A stretch of DNA of 64,000 nucleotides from Butyrivibrio sp. MC2021 (GCF_000621605.1 NZ_JHXX01000003.1:124001-188000), one strand, 5' to 3'; counted from the stretch's first letter, positions 24,302-34,174 are shown. Notes: generated by a model not told the origin, from the sequence alone. Program-made: numbers and translations.

Positions 24302-25317
24302 TATATCACAAACTCATCCAGTTCCTCCTGGCTTTCAAAGATCCTGTCAATACTCTCCAGTGCCTCTCTGGCGTTTTTAGGAATCATATAAATCAACGGA
24401 TTGTTTCTCCAGTTGCCGCAAAAGTTCTTACATACTTCCTGCATATATCGAAAATACTCCACAGGTAACACCGCATCCTGGCTGTTTCCTGCAAAACTGA
24501 TGGTTTCAAGATAAAAGCTCCATAAGAAATATATTTCAAATACATCCTTGTACTCAGTGCAGATATCTGGTCTGGAAAGAAAGTATTCCAAAAGCATCAA
24601 CTGTACCTTAGGATGATCTAGCAATTTCTTCCCAAGCTCAGATGTTACCATTGAATTAGGTCTGAAATAATAAAGATACAAATCCGCATTCAGCAGATAA
24701 ATTCGATTAGCATAAAAGAACAAGGGATATATGAACAGAGGCTCTTCATATTTAGCCCTGGCAGGGAATTTTGCTCCTGAAAGCTGTATAATTTCTCTTC
24801 GCATGAACTTATTAGTGCAGCCGTATGTTACAGTGCTAGCATTTAAAAAAGGTATCCTATCATCCTTGTTTTCTATGACAAAGAGCTTGTTTTCCAGTGA
24901 ATTCCCGCTGGATCTACGCTGATCACCCAAAATGTACATGTGATTATACTGAATTATATCTGTATGATTCTCTTCTGCAAGCTCATATAGCATCTTTAGT
25001 GCATTGTCATCAAGCTCGTCATCTGCATCAAAAAACTGTACATACTTTCCCTCAGCATACTGAAGACCGATATTTCTTGCTTCACCCGGTCCTACATTTT
25101 CCTCAAGATCTATTATCATTACGGAATCAGGTGCTGATTGCTCTATATCATTTAGTTTTTCTATTGTTTTACCGGCATCAGTAGAGCAATCATTTACAAA
25201 AATACATTGCATGCTGCTGATTCCAATTGTTTGTCTTAGGAGAGAATTCCAGCATCTATCAAGATATTCCGACACATTATAACAAGGAATTATTATTGTT
25301 ACACATTGTTCAATCAC
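24283..25317 (-). CDS. GT2-family glycosyltransferase
   Basis: GTG start at 25317 with AGGAGGGG 8 nt upstream; no ATG fits better. The 344-residue protein opens with the GT-A signature VTIIIPCYNVSEYLDRCWNS, then VNDCSTD and GPGEARNIGL, with the metal-binding DADDELD near residue 97 and a KYEEPLF acidic motif (residue about 208). The C-terminal helical part is variable. The last residues (FVIYWSCQE) run into the recombination border with the DUF234 remnant, so the natural C-terminus may have been changed. It follows the CgeB-like gene by 21 nt and is probably co-transcribed with it. Acceptor and donor unknown; it belongs to the flagellin glycan island. Confidence 0.85.
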   Translation of the reverse strand: MIEQCVTIIIPCYNVSEYLDRCWNSLLRQTIGISSMQCIFVNDCSTDAGKTIEKLNDIEQSAPDSVMIIDLEENVGPGEARNIGLQYAEGKYVQFFDADDELDDNALKMLYELAEENHTDIIQYNHMYILGDQRRSSGNSLENKLFVIENKDDRIPFLNASTVTYGCTNKFMRREIIQLSGAKFPARAKYEEPLFIYPLFFYANRIYLLNADLYLYYFRPNSMVTSELGKKLLDHPKVQLMLLEYFLSRPDICTEYKDVFEIYFLWSFYLETISFAGNSQDAVLPVEYFRYMQEVCKNFCGNWRNNPLIYMIPKNAREALESIDRIFESQEELDEFVIYWSCQE

Positions 25318-25338
25318 TTAATCCCCTCCTCAGCATCA

Positions 25339-26535
25339 TCACAGAACTTTTTCTAAAATTTCTACCAACTTCTTGGCAGTTTTTCCCCAAGTCATATTCT
25401 CTCGCGCATAATGAAGCCCATTATGCGCAAGCTCATACAGCTTAGCCGTATCAGATAACATATCATCAACAATATCCGGCAAAGCCTCCGGTGCAGAAAG
25501 ATTCCAGAATCTCATAATCTCATGCCCGGCCATTTCACAAACATCCCGGTAGTACTTGCTATCATCTGTAAGCACCGCAGCACCGGCAAGCATTGATGTC
25601 GGGATCCTGTCATGGGCTCCGTTCTTGAAATATGGCATTACATTAAAAACTATTTTGCTTCTTTTATAAATAGCAGCCGTTTCCAGGTATGTACATGAAC
25701 CATGCAAAACCACATTTCCCAAGTCATCCAGGGTATCCCAACCGGTTCCGAACAGATGGATTGTCCCCTTTGACTGTGCCAGAAATCTCACCGCTTCCTC
25801 TCTTGTATAGGAACGAAGATAATTATTTGTTATAGGGAAAAGCGCATTGGCGAATCCAAAATACGATTTTTCATCAGAAGGATCAATTCCGAAATCCGGA
25901 AGAATCGTCGTCAAGCCTTCTTCCAGACTCAGTGTCCTGTTATCCAGCATATGGTCAAGATATGCCAGCTCGATATTTCTTACAGCTTCCGGAAGGGCCA
26001 TGATCTTATTATCCAGCTCATCCCTATCCACATAACTCCCGGTAAAAACTACGTCAAACTCACGATGCTCAAAGTCCTCAAAGCTGTCATCAACCTTTTC
26101 CTCATCAGAATCGCTTCCTCCAAGAGGCAGGAAAAAAGCATCCTTTACATCCTTATAAAATCGCTTTGCATAATCCACATGATCTCTGTCAAGGCACAAG
26201 CAATAGTAGTTACTGCACTCCGAAAAAAGATAAATGGAATGCATTTGCGGATGATCCACAATGTAGTTAAAGAAGGGAATCCGATGCTTGTTCCAGATAT
26301 TCTCCCCATTCACCTTATAGTTATGCTGACCAATGGAATTGAAGGTCAGGGCAAAATCATACCTCACCTCGCTAAGCCTTTTATCCAGCTCCTCATTGCT
26401 TCTGTCCAGATCCCAATAATCCACTTCTATCCCACAAGAACCAAGCGCTTTAGATAAAAGCGCCGAGAAGGAAGTCAGTGAATCATAATTGATGTTTCCA
26501 CGTCGGAGGATTAGTGCACGGTTGCTGTGAAGCAT
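25339..26535 (-). CDS. CgeB-like glycosyltransferase (subtype 2)
   Basis: Start ATG at 26535 (MLHSNRALILRRGNINYDS) has AAAGGGA 7 nt upstream, better than the frame start at 26559. The 398-residue protein has two Rossmann-like halves. The N-terminal half has VRYDFALTFNSIGQHNY and PFFNYIVDHP; the C-terminal half carries the CgeB/GT4-type segment (HLFGTGWD, VVLHGSCTYLETAAIYKRSK, IVFNVMPYFKNGAHDRIPTSM, GAAVLTDDS). It is a clear paralogue of 57658-58854 and differs from the DUF3880 group in the same island. Likely a cytoplasmic nucleotide-sugar-dependent transferase. Preceded by a TATAGTGTATAA motif. Confidence 0.8.
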   Translation of the reverse strand: MLHSNRALILRRGNINYDSLTSFSALLSKALGSCGIEVDYWDLDRSNEELDKRLSEVRYDFALTFNSIGQHNYKVNGENIWNKHRIPFFNYIVDHPQMHSIYLFSECSNYYCLCLDRDHVDYAKRFYKDVKDAFFLPLGGSDSDEEKVDDSFEDFEHREFDVVFTGSYVDRDELDNKIMALPEAVRNIELAYLDHMLDNRTLSLEEGLTTILPDFGIDPSDEKSYFGFANALFPITNNYLRSYTREEAVRFLAQSKGTIHLFGTGWDTLDDLGNVVLHGSCTYLETAAIYKRSKIVFNVMPYFKNGAHDRIPTSMLAGAAVLTDDSKYYRDVCEMAGHEIMRFWNLSAPEALPDIVDDMLSDTAKLYELAHNGLHYARENMTWGKTAKKLVEILEKVL

Positions 26536-26596
26536 AAAGGTTCCCTTTGCCAAAGTCACAGAGTTTCCAGAAACAATGAATGTATATCCTATATCG

Positions 26597-26612
26597 TTAT
26601 ATAGTGTATAAT
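26597..26612. promoter_or_regulatory. TTATATAGTGTATAAT motif
   Basis: Near-palindromic TATA-GTG-TATA core also found as TTTTATAGTGTATAAT at 46972-46987 and 56422-56437, each in front of a glycan-island gene. A minus-strand extended -10 (TGTTATAAT) overlaps here. Could be a promoter box or an operator. Confidence 0.4.
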
Positions 26613-26892
26613 TATATTAAATTATAACACATCCATTCTGTTCTATGCATTGTATCGCAATAATTCAATGAGCCATAAACTATGTCAGATATAAACATTG
26701 TCGCAATTAAAGGATTGTTAAAAACCATAGCTTGTAAAGTAACTTCAGCCATCATGAGCATTCCACTTATCCGCATAATAAATCACAAGTTTTTTTGTTT
26801 TCAACAAATTCATTGATTATTTATGTCTCCATACGATTCCAGTGTCCCAATTTCACGTTTTTCACCTTCTATGCCATCTTTGAGACATAAAA

Positions 26893-26926
26893 TACCCGCA
26901 GCTTTTCATGCCGCGGGCTTTTTTAT
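26893..26926 (-). terminator. Rho-independent terminator of the GT-D / DUF6492 operon
   Basis: CCCGCGGC...GCTGCGGG stem with a T-rich tail on the minus strand, about 45 nt after the stop at 26972. The plus strand also has a T-run, so it may act in both directions. The rest of the gap 26613-26892 shows no gene. Confidence 0.7.
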
Positions 26927-26971
26927 CCTTTGAAAGTGCTATGTTTTAGCAGCTTTTCACCATCCACATAT

Positions 26972-27994
26972 TCAATAAACCTTTGCCACTATCTGCTGTT
27001 CATAAGTATTGTCATCCGGATCCGGTATATCTCTTAATTCCCCAACTTCATCTTTATTACAATACTTATAAGGTATATCAACATTATATAGAAGCTTCAG
27101 ATTTCTGATAAACTGCTCGTACCTGAGGTCAAGATGTCCGATATCAACAGCATGGTATCCTTCCTTAAAAAGATCATAAGAAAGTGCTGTTGCAGTAGGT
27201 CCCAATGCCAACAGAATAAGCTTGTTCTTAGGCTGTTTCAACGCCTCAGTCATAATATCATCATATTTATCGACTGCGTTTTGAGATGGAGCAAGGATTC
27301 TCTCTATGGATCTGCAGTTATCAAAAAGGTCATTGCCTACACCCATCCTGGTGTACCTTCCCTCAATAAATACTACCTCCTTATCATTCCATATCTGCTT
27401 TATTTCACTGACATCAGTCTCTGAATTTATATCGCACATCAAAGCATCGGCATATATCTTCTCTTTTTTTAGTAAGCTTGCATGAAATCTTCTGACATCC
27501 GGCACCATATATGCCCTCACTCCATTAGCTGCTGCCTCCGGAAGATCCAGAAGATTACTGTAAAACGTAGGATTTAAGCCCACAAGAAATTCCTCGTCAT
27601 CAGACTCAAGAGTTTCCTTTATTTTCTCACCTAGTCTTTTGGATACGTCCTGAAAATTCCACCTTTTCTCACCTGCTATAGCCGCAAATTCTCCATCTCC
27701 AAGTCTTCCAATTGACTTTCCCTCACTGACAAGACGCCTCGTCTCAGACGCAGAATAAAACCTCGGCTTAAAAACAGGAGAAACATAGTCAGGATCTGCT
27801 AATTCGTATGGTAAGCTAAGTATCTGTGACCTGTTCACATAAACTAAACTCTTTGTCTGTTCCAGTTCTTTACTAAGATTCTCTATATAGTCCATCATCT
27901 GTGCCATAATCTTGTTTGACTGAACTTGGCAATCGTTAAGTCTCGCATTTTCACTTATTAACTCATCCAAAATTCTTTTATAAGAATTATCCAT
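26972..27994 (-). CDS. GT-D fold glycosyltransferase (DUF1792 family)
   Basis: The 340-residue protein carries the GT-D hallmark KSIGRLGDGEFAAIAGE (residues about 93-109), comparable to the RxGDGE nucleotide-sugar site of streptococcal DUF1792 (SP_1767-type) enzymes. It continues with FLVGLNPTFYSNLL, VVFIEGRYTRMGVGNDLFDN, and LILLALGPTATALSYDLFKEGYHAVDIGHLDLR, all typical of the C-terminal part of the family. Residues 1-60 are an additional helical, probably coiled-coil segment. GT-D enzymes extend O-linked glycans on bacterial surface proteins, which fits a flagellin glycan island. It is the second gene of a two-gene operon (11 nt from the previous stop) ending at the terminator at 26893. 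Confidence 0.85.
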   Translation of the reverse strand: MDNSYKRILDELISENARLNDCQVQSNKIMAQMMDYIENLSKELEQTKSLVYVNRSQILSLPYELADPDYVSPVFKPRFYSASETRRLVSEGKSIGRLGDGEFAAIAGEKRWNFQDVSKRLGEKIKETLESDDEEFLVGLNPTFYSNLLDLPEAAANGVRAYMVPDVRRFHASLLKKEKIYADALMCDINSETDVSEIKQIWNDKEVVFIEGRYTRMGVGNDLFDNCRSIERILAPSQNAVDKYDDIMTEALKQPKNKLILLALGPTATALSYDLFKEGYHAVDIGHLDLRYEQFIRNLKLLYNVDIPYKYCNKDEVGELRDIPDPDDNTYEQQIVAKVY

Positions 27995-28005
27995 ATCCCA
28001 TCCTC

Positions 28006-28986
28006 TTACAATGGATTAAAGCCTGATCCACTCTTTATTTTGCCATCTACATATTCTCCCATTGCCCCGCTTTCCAAAATCGATTTATAGAACAACTCGG
28101 GAGTAAGCTTTTCTCTATATCTCGGATTTCTGAATAAATCAGTTAATATCTGCTCTGTTTCCTGATACTTTTCAAATGAAGCTGCATCATAGCTGATAGC
28201 CAACCATTCTATGTCTTCTTTAGTAAGATCTGCAATATCTATAAAAAAATTAGTATTCCGGAATGATTTCCAGTTTCGTAGCTTATATTTACTCACATGC
28301 TTCATCGCTACCCATGTCCCATAGGTCTCAAATTCCGAAAAGCCCAATGACAGATTATCAGGTCCTACAGCTGATAAAATCTTTTCATAAAAATGATCAC
28401 CAAAAAAACTAAGTCTTTCTATTTCAGATATTAACGCTTGCATAAGTTCAGTATCAAAAAGCATATGCTCAGAAATAAAAGAGTTCTCAATAACTTTGTC
28501 ATATCCAAAAAGTCTTTCAAGAGTTAAAAAATAGCTATTTCGAAACTCAGGCTTCACATCCAGATATGGTTTATCATCGCTGCTAAACATATCAATTTTG
28601 CGAAGAGGAAGGGTATCAGAATCCCAACAAAGATAGTACTCCGACTCACAAATCTTACTGTATGCCATCTTAAGAAACTGTTGATAATACCAATTTACGG
28701 ATGATGGTCTGATACTCTTATTTTCACTATCTAACTCATCATATATTTTTTTTACTGGAGAAAAGGGAACCAAGGAGACTTCGTCCAAGAAAAAAGTATT
28801 TGAGGCATCTAATATCCCATCAGCAATATCTTTATCAAGTTGTTCCTTTAAATTGGCCGGCCCAATAAAAGTAATGCTGCTAATAGGCAAATACTTAAAA
28901 AAATATGGTATAAATACTCTGGATCGAAGATAATCCGTAACAATTGTTGGAATAATGCATGGAAATCTTAAATCATTATTTGACAT
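28006..28986 (-). CDS. DUF6492-type glycosyltransferase-like protein
   Basis: Start ATG at 28986 (MSNNDLRFPC) preceded by AGGAGG; the frame extends to 29007 without support. The 326-residue protein shares NWYYQQFLKMAYSKI, YYLCWDSDTLPLRKIDMF (DxD, residues about 130), FISEHMLFDTELMQALISEI and FSEFETYGTWVAMKH with the N-terminal 310 residues of the multidomain protein at 59773-63609. The WDSDT motif suggests a metal-dependent GT-A-like fold. The homologue at 59773 is fused to a GT2 domain, supporting a role in the same glycan pathway. The product is not characterised biochemically as far as I know. Confidence 0.75.
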   Translation of the reverse strand: MSNNDLRFPCIIPTIVTDYLRSRVFIPYFFKYLPISSITFIGPANLKEQLDKDIADGILDASNTFFLDEVSLVPFSPVKKIYDELDSENKSIRPSSVNWYYQQFLKMAYSKICESEYYLCWDSDTLPLRKIDMFSSDDKPYLDVKPEFRNSYFLTLERLFGYDKVIENSFISEHMLFDTELMQALISEIERLSFFGDHFYEKILSAVGPDNLSLGFSEFETYGTWVAMKHVSKYKLRNWKSFRNTNFFIDIADLTKEDIEWLAISYDAASFEKYQETEQILTDLFRNPRYREKLTPELFYKSILESGAMGEYVDGKIKSGSGFNPL

Positions 28987-29035
28987 TATGCCTCCTAGTA
29001 TTCGCACTCAAACAGACTGAAATAATGTAATAATA

Positions 29036-29065
29036 TTGAATATATATCGTTATTGCGACTATAAT
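29036..29065 (+). promoter_or_regulatory. Promoter of the pyruvyl-transferase-like operon
   Basis: TTGAAT (29036-29041), an 18-nt spacer and TATAAT (29060-29065), in the divergent region between 28986 and 29152. Confidence 0.65.
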
Positions 29066-29151
29066 AATTATAAAGTATAAGTTCATTCGTTACCATATAT
29101 AAAGATATGTAAACCATAGAAATCATCAGAGAACACATTATGAGGATCTGC

Positions 29152-30537
29152 ATGAACTACCAACAATACGAAAAATTATATCAAGCGAGCAAGCGTATAG
29201 ATTTGCGAATTGTTCAATCTGTGCTTGAATCTGAATATACTCATATTAGAGATCTTATTGAGATTATCGAAGAAGTTCTTTCATCCAGTACAAAAGATCC
29301 GGATAAGTCATCATTAAATCCGTTCCAAAACATAATATCAATTGCTCTTGCCATGCCCAATGCTTGTGAGACCATAGATTCCGGTGTTGATTTTCTTTCA
29401 TTAAAATCAAATCAATTTGATGATGAAATCTTCAAACTGGGAACAAGTATTAAAAATGCTATCGTCCATGTTTCAACGGAAACTTATGCAAATGCAGGAG
29501 ATTATTTATTAGTAAAAAGCTTAAGACGGCTTATTGAAAAAAACTCCGGAAAGAAAAGTTGGATTAGGCTTAATCTTCAAAAAGAAGTAAATCCGGGAAT
29601 AATAGAATCAATAAACCAAAGTAAGGCTCTTGTTATAGGTGGTGGAGGCCTTTTTCTAAAGGACACCAACAAAAATGAAATATCAGGATGGCAGTGGCCT
29701 ATCTCACAAGAACTGATTCAGCAGATTAAGGTTCCTATATACGTATTAGGCGTAGGCTATAACAAATTCAGAAATCAGGAAGATTTTGAACCCTATTTCT
29801 ATGAAAATATCACTGCTTTAGTTGAAAAATCCACCTTCTTCGGATTACGTAACCATGGTTCTGTTAACGCAGTGAAGGCTTTTCTTCCCAATCACCTTAA
29901 AGATAAAGTGCAATACTTCCCTTGCGCAACAACTGTAATGTCCAAGCTATTTGATATAGAGTTCAAAGAACCAGACAAGCCTATCATTGCAATAAACTGC
30001 GCCTTTGACAGGCAAATTCTTCGCTTTGGCAATCGAAAGGACTACATACTAAGTTCTATTGCCAAAACCGCCAAGGTTCTTTCGTCTGACTATGATATCC
30101 TGTGCTATCTTCACTGCGAACCAGATTCCGAAATGTGTTCTTATATGGATAATTATGAGGTTCCTTATGGAATAGTAAAATTATATGAATCCAGAGATGA
30201 AAAAGAAATGATAGAAGCATACAGCCTCCCCAGGCTGGTAATAGGCATGCGCGGCCATTCTCAGATGGTTGCCTTTGGCTGCGGAACTCCCACCCTGAGC
30301 ATTATCAGTCACGATAAGATACAATGGTTCCTCGATGATATTGGCCATCCGGAGTGGGGAATTGATGTAAATGACAATCAGTTTGATGAGAAAATATTAG
30401 CCTGCGCCCAAAATATGCTTTCACATTCAACAGAGATGCGACAAGAAATATCACAGGCTCAAGACCAGCTTTGGAATATACTACAAACAGCACTTACTGA
30501 ACATATCCATATCTCTGTAGATAAGGAGAACTCATGA
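29152..30537 (+). CDS. Polysaccharide pyruvyl transferase family protein
   Basis: GAGG at 29142 is spaced correctly for ATG 29152 (MNYQQYEKLYQAS); an upstream ATG at 29140 is in frame but includes the ribosome site. Residues about 1-100 are helical. The PF04230 domain follows: ETYANAGDYLLVKSLRRLI, a glycine-rich KALVIGGGGLFLKDTN, IYVLGVGYNKF, STFFGLRNHGSVNAVKAFLP, and PRLVIGMRGHSQMVAFGCGTP with the family's R-x-H signature. Related proteins (CsaB, WcaK) transfer pyruvate from PEP to sugars as ketals, but the fold is GT-B and some members act on other donors. First gene of a two-gene plus-strand operon, overlapping the next gene by 4 nt. Confidence 0.8.
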   Translation: MNYQQYEKLYQASKRIDLRIVQSVLESEYTHIRDLIEIIEEVLSSSTKDPDKSSLNPFQNIISIALAMPNACETIDSGVDFLSLKSNQFDDEIFKLGTSIKNAIVHVSTETYANAGDYLLVKSLRRLIEKNSGKKSWIRLNLQKEVNPGIIESINQSKALVIGGGGLFLKDTNKNEISGWQWPISQELIQQIKVPIYVLGVGYNKFRNQEDFEPYFYENITALVEKSTFFGLRNHGSVNAVKAFLPNHLKDKVQYFPCATTVMSKLFDIEFKEPDKPIIAINCAFDRQILRFGNRKDYILSSIAKTAKVLSSDYDILCYLHCEPDSEMCSYMDNYEVPYGIVKLYESRDEKEMIEAYSLPRLVIGMRGHSQMVAFGCGTPTLSIISHDKIQWFLDDIGHPEWGIDVNDNQFDEKILACAQNMLSHSTEMRQEISQAQDQLWNILQTALTEHIHISVDKENS

Positions 30538-31607
30538 ACACTCAGCTTATAAATCAAATAAGTTCTATCTTGACTTATCTTCATCAAAGTGCCTCAATCA
30601 TGTCTGAAGATGATTTAAGAAGTAGTGCCTCAAATGTCTATCATACTATTTCAAACTTATTCATGAATGATTCTGCACAAATAGACATAAATAGCCTAAG
30701 CGATCTTCTTTCCCGAGAAGATTTTGATATAAGTTCATTCTGTAGCACTGCCCAGGCTCTATTATTAGAATACTGTTGTCACACCTATACGGAAGACATG
30801 TCTTCATTAAGTCAAAACTATACTTTACTGCAAAGCAAATATAAAACTTTTGAGGCTCAATTGAATAATCTGACTGAGATCACTTTATGTCTAAGATACG
30901 TTCGTTCTGCGTATCATAAGAAATATGAAGTTGATTCCCCAATGTTTAAGGGAAGGGGCGTGGTATACACAGTAATCACCGGCGGATATGATAATATACT
31001 AGAACCTCTTTCAACAGAAGATTGCCTCGACTATGTCCTTATAACAGATGTTGCCCCCAGTAATTATCATGGAAAATGGCAGGTAAGAGTGATTGATAAT
31101 CCTCAAAATCTTAGCTCACCACTTCTCTATCGCTGGGCAAAAACGCACCCCTTTGAACTATTTCCCGATTATGATTATTCCATATTTCTGGATGGGAAGT
31201 TACAACTTGCCGAAGAAAAGCTGACTGACTTTATCAGGCAGTATCGAAAAACCAGCAGCATGATATGCATGCATCACAACTGTTCAAATAACATCGAGTC
31301 TGAAGCCAATGCCATTGTAAGAAATAAAAAAGCCACCAGATCAGAACTTGACATGCAAATTGCCAGGTATAGGTCTGAAGGCTTTGTCGACGATATTTTA
31401 GTTGATGCAGCATTTTTATTAAGAGACCATCATGACCCCCTTCTAAAAAAAGTAATGGAAGATTGGTGGACTGAAATATGTACATACAATCACCACAGAG
31501 ATCAGATGAGTTTTGGATATGTATGTTGGAAAAACAATTATAATTTTGATATCAACGACTTAATAGTGGTGCTAAATCCTTGGTGTGTTGCCAAGGTAGT
31601 ACATTAA
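30534..31607 (+). CDS. DUF616 (TOD1/MUCI70-like) glycosyltransferase-like protein
   Basis: The 357-residue protein has a helical N-terminal half (1-135). A DUF616 domain follows: VVYTVITGGYDNILEP, DCLDYVLITDV, PLLYRWAKTHPFELFPDYDYS, SIFLDGKLQL (aspartate in the D-x-x pattern), SMICMHHNCSNN and RDQMSFGYVCWK. The family was described for plant TOD1 and MUCI70 and occurs in bacterial glycan loci. Start ATGA overlaps the previous stop, indicating translational coupling. It converges with the GT4 gene; the two stops overlap at 31604-31607 with no room for a separate terminator. Confidence 0.75.
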   Translation: MNTQLINQISSILTYLHQSASIMSEDDLRSSASNVYHTISNLFMNDSAQIDINSLSDLLSREDFDISSFCSTAQALLLEYCCHTYTEDMSSLSQNYTLLQSKYKTFEAQLNNLTEITLCLRYVRSAYHKKYEVDSPMFKGRGVVYTVITGGYDNILEPLSTEDCLDYVLITDVAPSNYHGKWQVRVIDNPQNLSSPLLYRWAKTHPFELFPDYDYSIFLDGKLQLAEEKLTDFIRQYRKTSSMICMHHNCSNNIESEANAIVRNKKATRSELDMQIARYRSEGFVDDILVDAAFLLRDHHDPLLKKVMEDWWTEICTYNHHRDQMSFGYVCWKNNYNFDINDLIVVLNPWCVAKVVH

Positions 31608-32668
31608 TTTAATGCTCCAAGAAGGATTTTTTTCACATTTGCAAAATATCCTTCCTTCGAGTACTTACTAACCGAGTGTATACAGGTTTCCGGAGTCGCT
31701 ATTTCCCTTTTCTTGGAATAAAGATCATCCAAAATTGATGCCAATCCCTGGGCATCTTCAAAATCAAAAAAATAACCATTTACAGAATCAGTCAAATAGT
31801 CTTTAACTCCCTGTGTTGGCGTGCTTATCAGCATTTTTCCTACCGAGAGTGCTTCCACTCCGGATATCATAAAGCCTTCATATTCTGATGCAGCTACTAC
31901 AGCTATTGAATCCCTGATATATGGCAACGGATTATCTTTCCAACCAAGAAGCTTTACCTGTTTATCAAGCTTTAAGAGCTTTATCCAGCCCTCAACTTCA
32001 TTTTTAATTTCACCATCACCAATAATGTTAAGATTCCACTTTGATCTGGCGCGATACATGGCTTCAAGAATAATATCTAATCTTTTTTCTTCTGCAAGAC
32101 GACCAACATAAGAGATGGTATTCCCTTTAGGGATTTCATACGAAGGAATATCCTCATGGACAATAGGATTTCCAATATTATGTACCTTTGCATTTTGGTC
32201 AGCATCTAAAATTTCCTGAGCCATTGTGCTATTGATCACAAAGTGCTCATCAGCATGCAATATTTCTCTGACCCCGCCATGACCATAGTCTCTATACTTT
32301 TCAATTTCGCTGTGCACCCATGAAAAAACAGGCATGCTTAATCCATTGTGTTTTCTTACAGCATCACACACACTTGACATCATCGGTGAAACAGTAGCTA
32401 TACATATATCAGGAGCACCAAGCTGATTTATCAGAAGAGAATATCCACTGGCACAGTAACTGGGATTCATATAGTCACCCTCTTCTTTTAAAAAATATGC
32501 CTTTTCATACCCATCCAGATAGCCTACTCCGGGAGTCATATGCATGACACGCAGATCAAAAGTATCATCATTTATATTTTGAGTCCAGGTGCGTATTACA
32601 TCTTCAATGCCGCCCTCTCTGCCTCCTGTAGGACATACAATATCCACAACAATTTTCTCTTTGCTCAT
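31604..32668 (-). CDS. GT4-family glycosyltransferase
   Basis: Start ATG at 32668 (MSKEKIVVDIVCPTGGREGG) lies 9 nt behind AAGGG. The N-terminal Rossmann half has a glycine-rich acceptor loop (GGREGGIEDVIRTW). The C-terminal half shows the GT4 signature: GNTISYVGRLAEEKRLDIIL (residues about 185-205), LNIIGDGE, VKLLGWKDNPLPYI, and the E-x7-E motif in ASEYEGFMISGVEALSVGK, then STPTQGVKDYL. Retaining transferase, cytoplasmic. Last gene of the long minus-strand operon that begins near 46900; 32 nt from the previous gene. Confidence 0.9.
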   Translation of the reverse strand: MSKEKIVVDIVCPTGGREGGIEDVIRTWTQNINDDTFDLRVMHMTPGVGYLDGYEKAYFLKEEGDYMNPSYCASGYSLLINQLGAPDICIATVSPMMSSVCDAVRKHNGLSMPVFSWVHSEIEKYRDYGHGGVREILHADEHFVINSTMAQEILDADQNAKVHNIGNPIVHEDIPSYEIPKGNTISYVGRLAEEKRLDIILEAMYRARSKWNLNIIGDGEIKNEVEGWIKLLKLDKQVKLLGWKDNPLPYIRDSIAVVAASEYEGFMISGVEALSVGKMLISTPTQGVKDYLTDSVNGYFFDFEDAQGLASILDDLYSKKREIATPETCIHSVSKYSKEGYFANVKKILLGALN

Positions 32669-32705
32669 TATCAATAACCCTTCGTCACTATCCGGTGTCT
32701 ATATC

Positions 32706-34157
32706 CTATACTCTCATAAGTTCAAAGAGCTCTTTACATATATACTCAGAGGCTTTTATCTTATTCATCGATAAATAATCATACTCCTCTTTAAATACTT
32801 CTTCTCTTGCATGCTTCATAGGGTCATTTCCTCTAAGGACCACATCATTTAAGAAACTTTCTATTCCCATATAGTCCTCGCCCGGTGTCCTATAATACGC
32901 ATTAACCACCTTATCGCCTATAGGCAGAAAGGCCTGCTCGGGCCTTGTCAGATATAGAAGCGGCTTCTGAGTATATAAATACTCACCCAAAAAAGAACCG
33001 CTATCCATAATCATTGCATCCGATGTAGCAAATATGTCCAGATATCCTGCATCCTGTACCACTCTACAATTTGGCAGATCATTCCAATTTTGAAGGTAAT
33101 CATCATATTCCCTATATGATTTAAAAAGTCCGTATGCAACAGAGGCAAATCTCAGATTTGGGTGAGGCTTCAGTATAAAACTCACACTATCCTTATATTT
33201 CTCAGCAAGAAACAGAAGGAACCAACAATTCTTTTGGAAAGTAGAAAAAAGAACATGCCCTGTATTTCCCACGCTAAAATGAGGAGCGATTATTACTCTT
33301 TTAACGCCAGAACTTTTTTTCCCTTTCGGAATCTTCCATAATGTGTTTATTTCTTCTTCACTCCATTCCTTTGGTGTATAGAAATAATCCATCTTGGAAT
33401 AACCTGAAAATCTAACATTCTTACCCTTTATATATTGGTACTTTTGGTATCCCTCCAGGTTCTTGGCACAGTCACAATATACTCGCCACATCAGGCTAAA
33501 TAATTCTTTATCATATACTGCATACTTAGCATAGCTGCCCTCTACGCCATTTGCCAAATACAGACCATATGGTATATATGCTACAAGACACTTTAATGGC
33601 AGATCTGTAAATCTCTGTCCTTGCGGTAATGAGTCATACCAAGAAGACGTTATGTATAGAACATCCGGAACATCTTGTAAATCTTGCCATTGAATATAAC
33701 TATTGTTATCTTCCTTAAGCCCTTCAATAATTTTATATTGTCTGTCGATAAACCATTTTTTTACCTGAGAATAGGTATTAAGCCTGCTTTCTTCATCTCT
33801 GTCAACCATAGGAGAAACAATCACACCAACATTTATTCTTTGATCGTTCAAAATTGCATTATAAACATCTGCTGCCGGCCATTGTGCAGCAGAATAGCTC
33901 TGAAACAAGACATTTATCTTTTTACCGTTTATAGCTTTCTTTTTAAGTCTTCTTTCTGCAGATGATATGACCATGTCATAAATCTTCTCATACATCTCCT
34001 GTCCGCCATTCATCGTATGGGACAATTGAAACAAGGCCTCCATATGTTCCCAGCGATACTTATCGGGAATCTCGTCTCTCTGTAAATCTCCATTATCAAT
34101 GCCGTTACACAGTTCATCAACAAGTTTAGAGCAATAGGTTAAATAATCCTCTGCCAT
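32706..34157 (-). CDS. CDP-glycerol glycerophosphotransferase-like protein 1
   Basis: Start ATG at 34157 (MAEDYLTYCSKLVDELCNG) follows AAGGGGGCC; the frame to 34217 is unsupported. The 483-residue protein has an N-terminal helical domain and then a GT-B fold resembling TagF/TarB enzymes (PF04464): KINVLFQSYSAAQWPAADVY, VIIAPHFSV, FILKPHPNLR, and SDAMIMDSGSFLGEYLYTQK then PLLYLTRPE. In the family the APHxS and KPHP histidines and the DSGSF segment contact the CDP-alcohol. Transfers an alditol phosphate in teichoic-acid pathways; here the neighbours are flagellin glycan genes, so the substrate is unknown. A close paralogue is at 43021-44469. Confidence 0.8.
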   Translation of the reverse strand: MAEDYLTYCSKLVDELCNGIDNGDLQRDEIPDKYRWEHMEALFQLSHTMNGGQEMYEKIYDMVISSAERRLKKKAINGKKINVLFQSYSAAQWPAADVYNAILNDQRINVGVIVSPMVDRDEESRLNTYSQVKKWFIDRQYKIIEGLKEDNNSYIQWQDLQDVPDVLYITSSWYDSLPQGQRFTDLPLKCLVAYIPYGLYLANGVEGSYAKYAVYDKELFSLMWRVYCDCAKNLEGYQKYQYIKGKNVRFSGYSKMDYFYTPKEWSEEEINTLWKIPKGKKSSGVKRVIIAPHFSVGNTGHVLFSTFQKNCWFLLFLAEKYKDSVSFILKPHPNLRFASVAYGLFKSYREYDDYLQNWNDLPNCRVVQDAGYLDIFATSDAMIMDSGSFLGEYLYTQKPLLYLTRPEQAFLPIGDKVVNAYYRTPGEDYMGIESFLNDVVLRGNDPMKHAREEVFKEEYDYLSMNKIKASEYICKELFELMRV

Positions 34158-34174
34158 TATTGGCCCCCTTATTG

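Noticed and set aside
31604..31607. Overlap of two convergent stop codons as a possible annotation error
   Set aside because: Both proteins have complete family C-termini, so the overlap is real.
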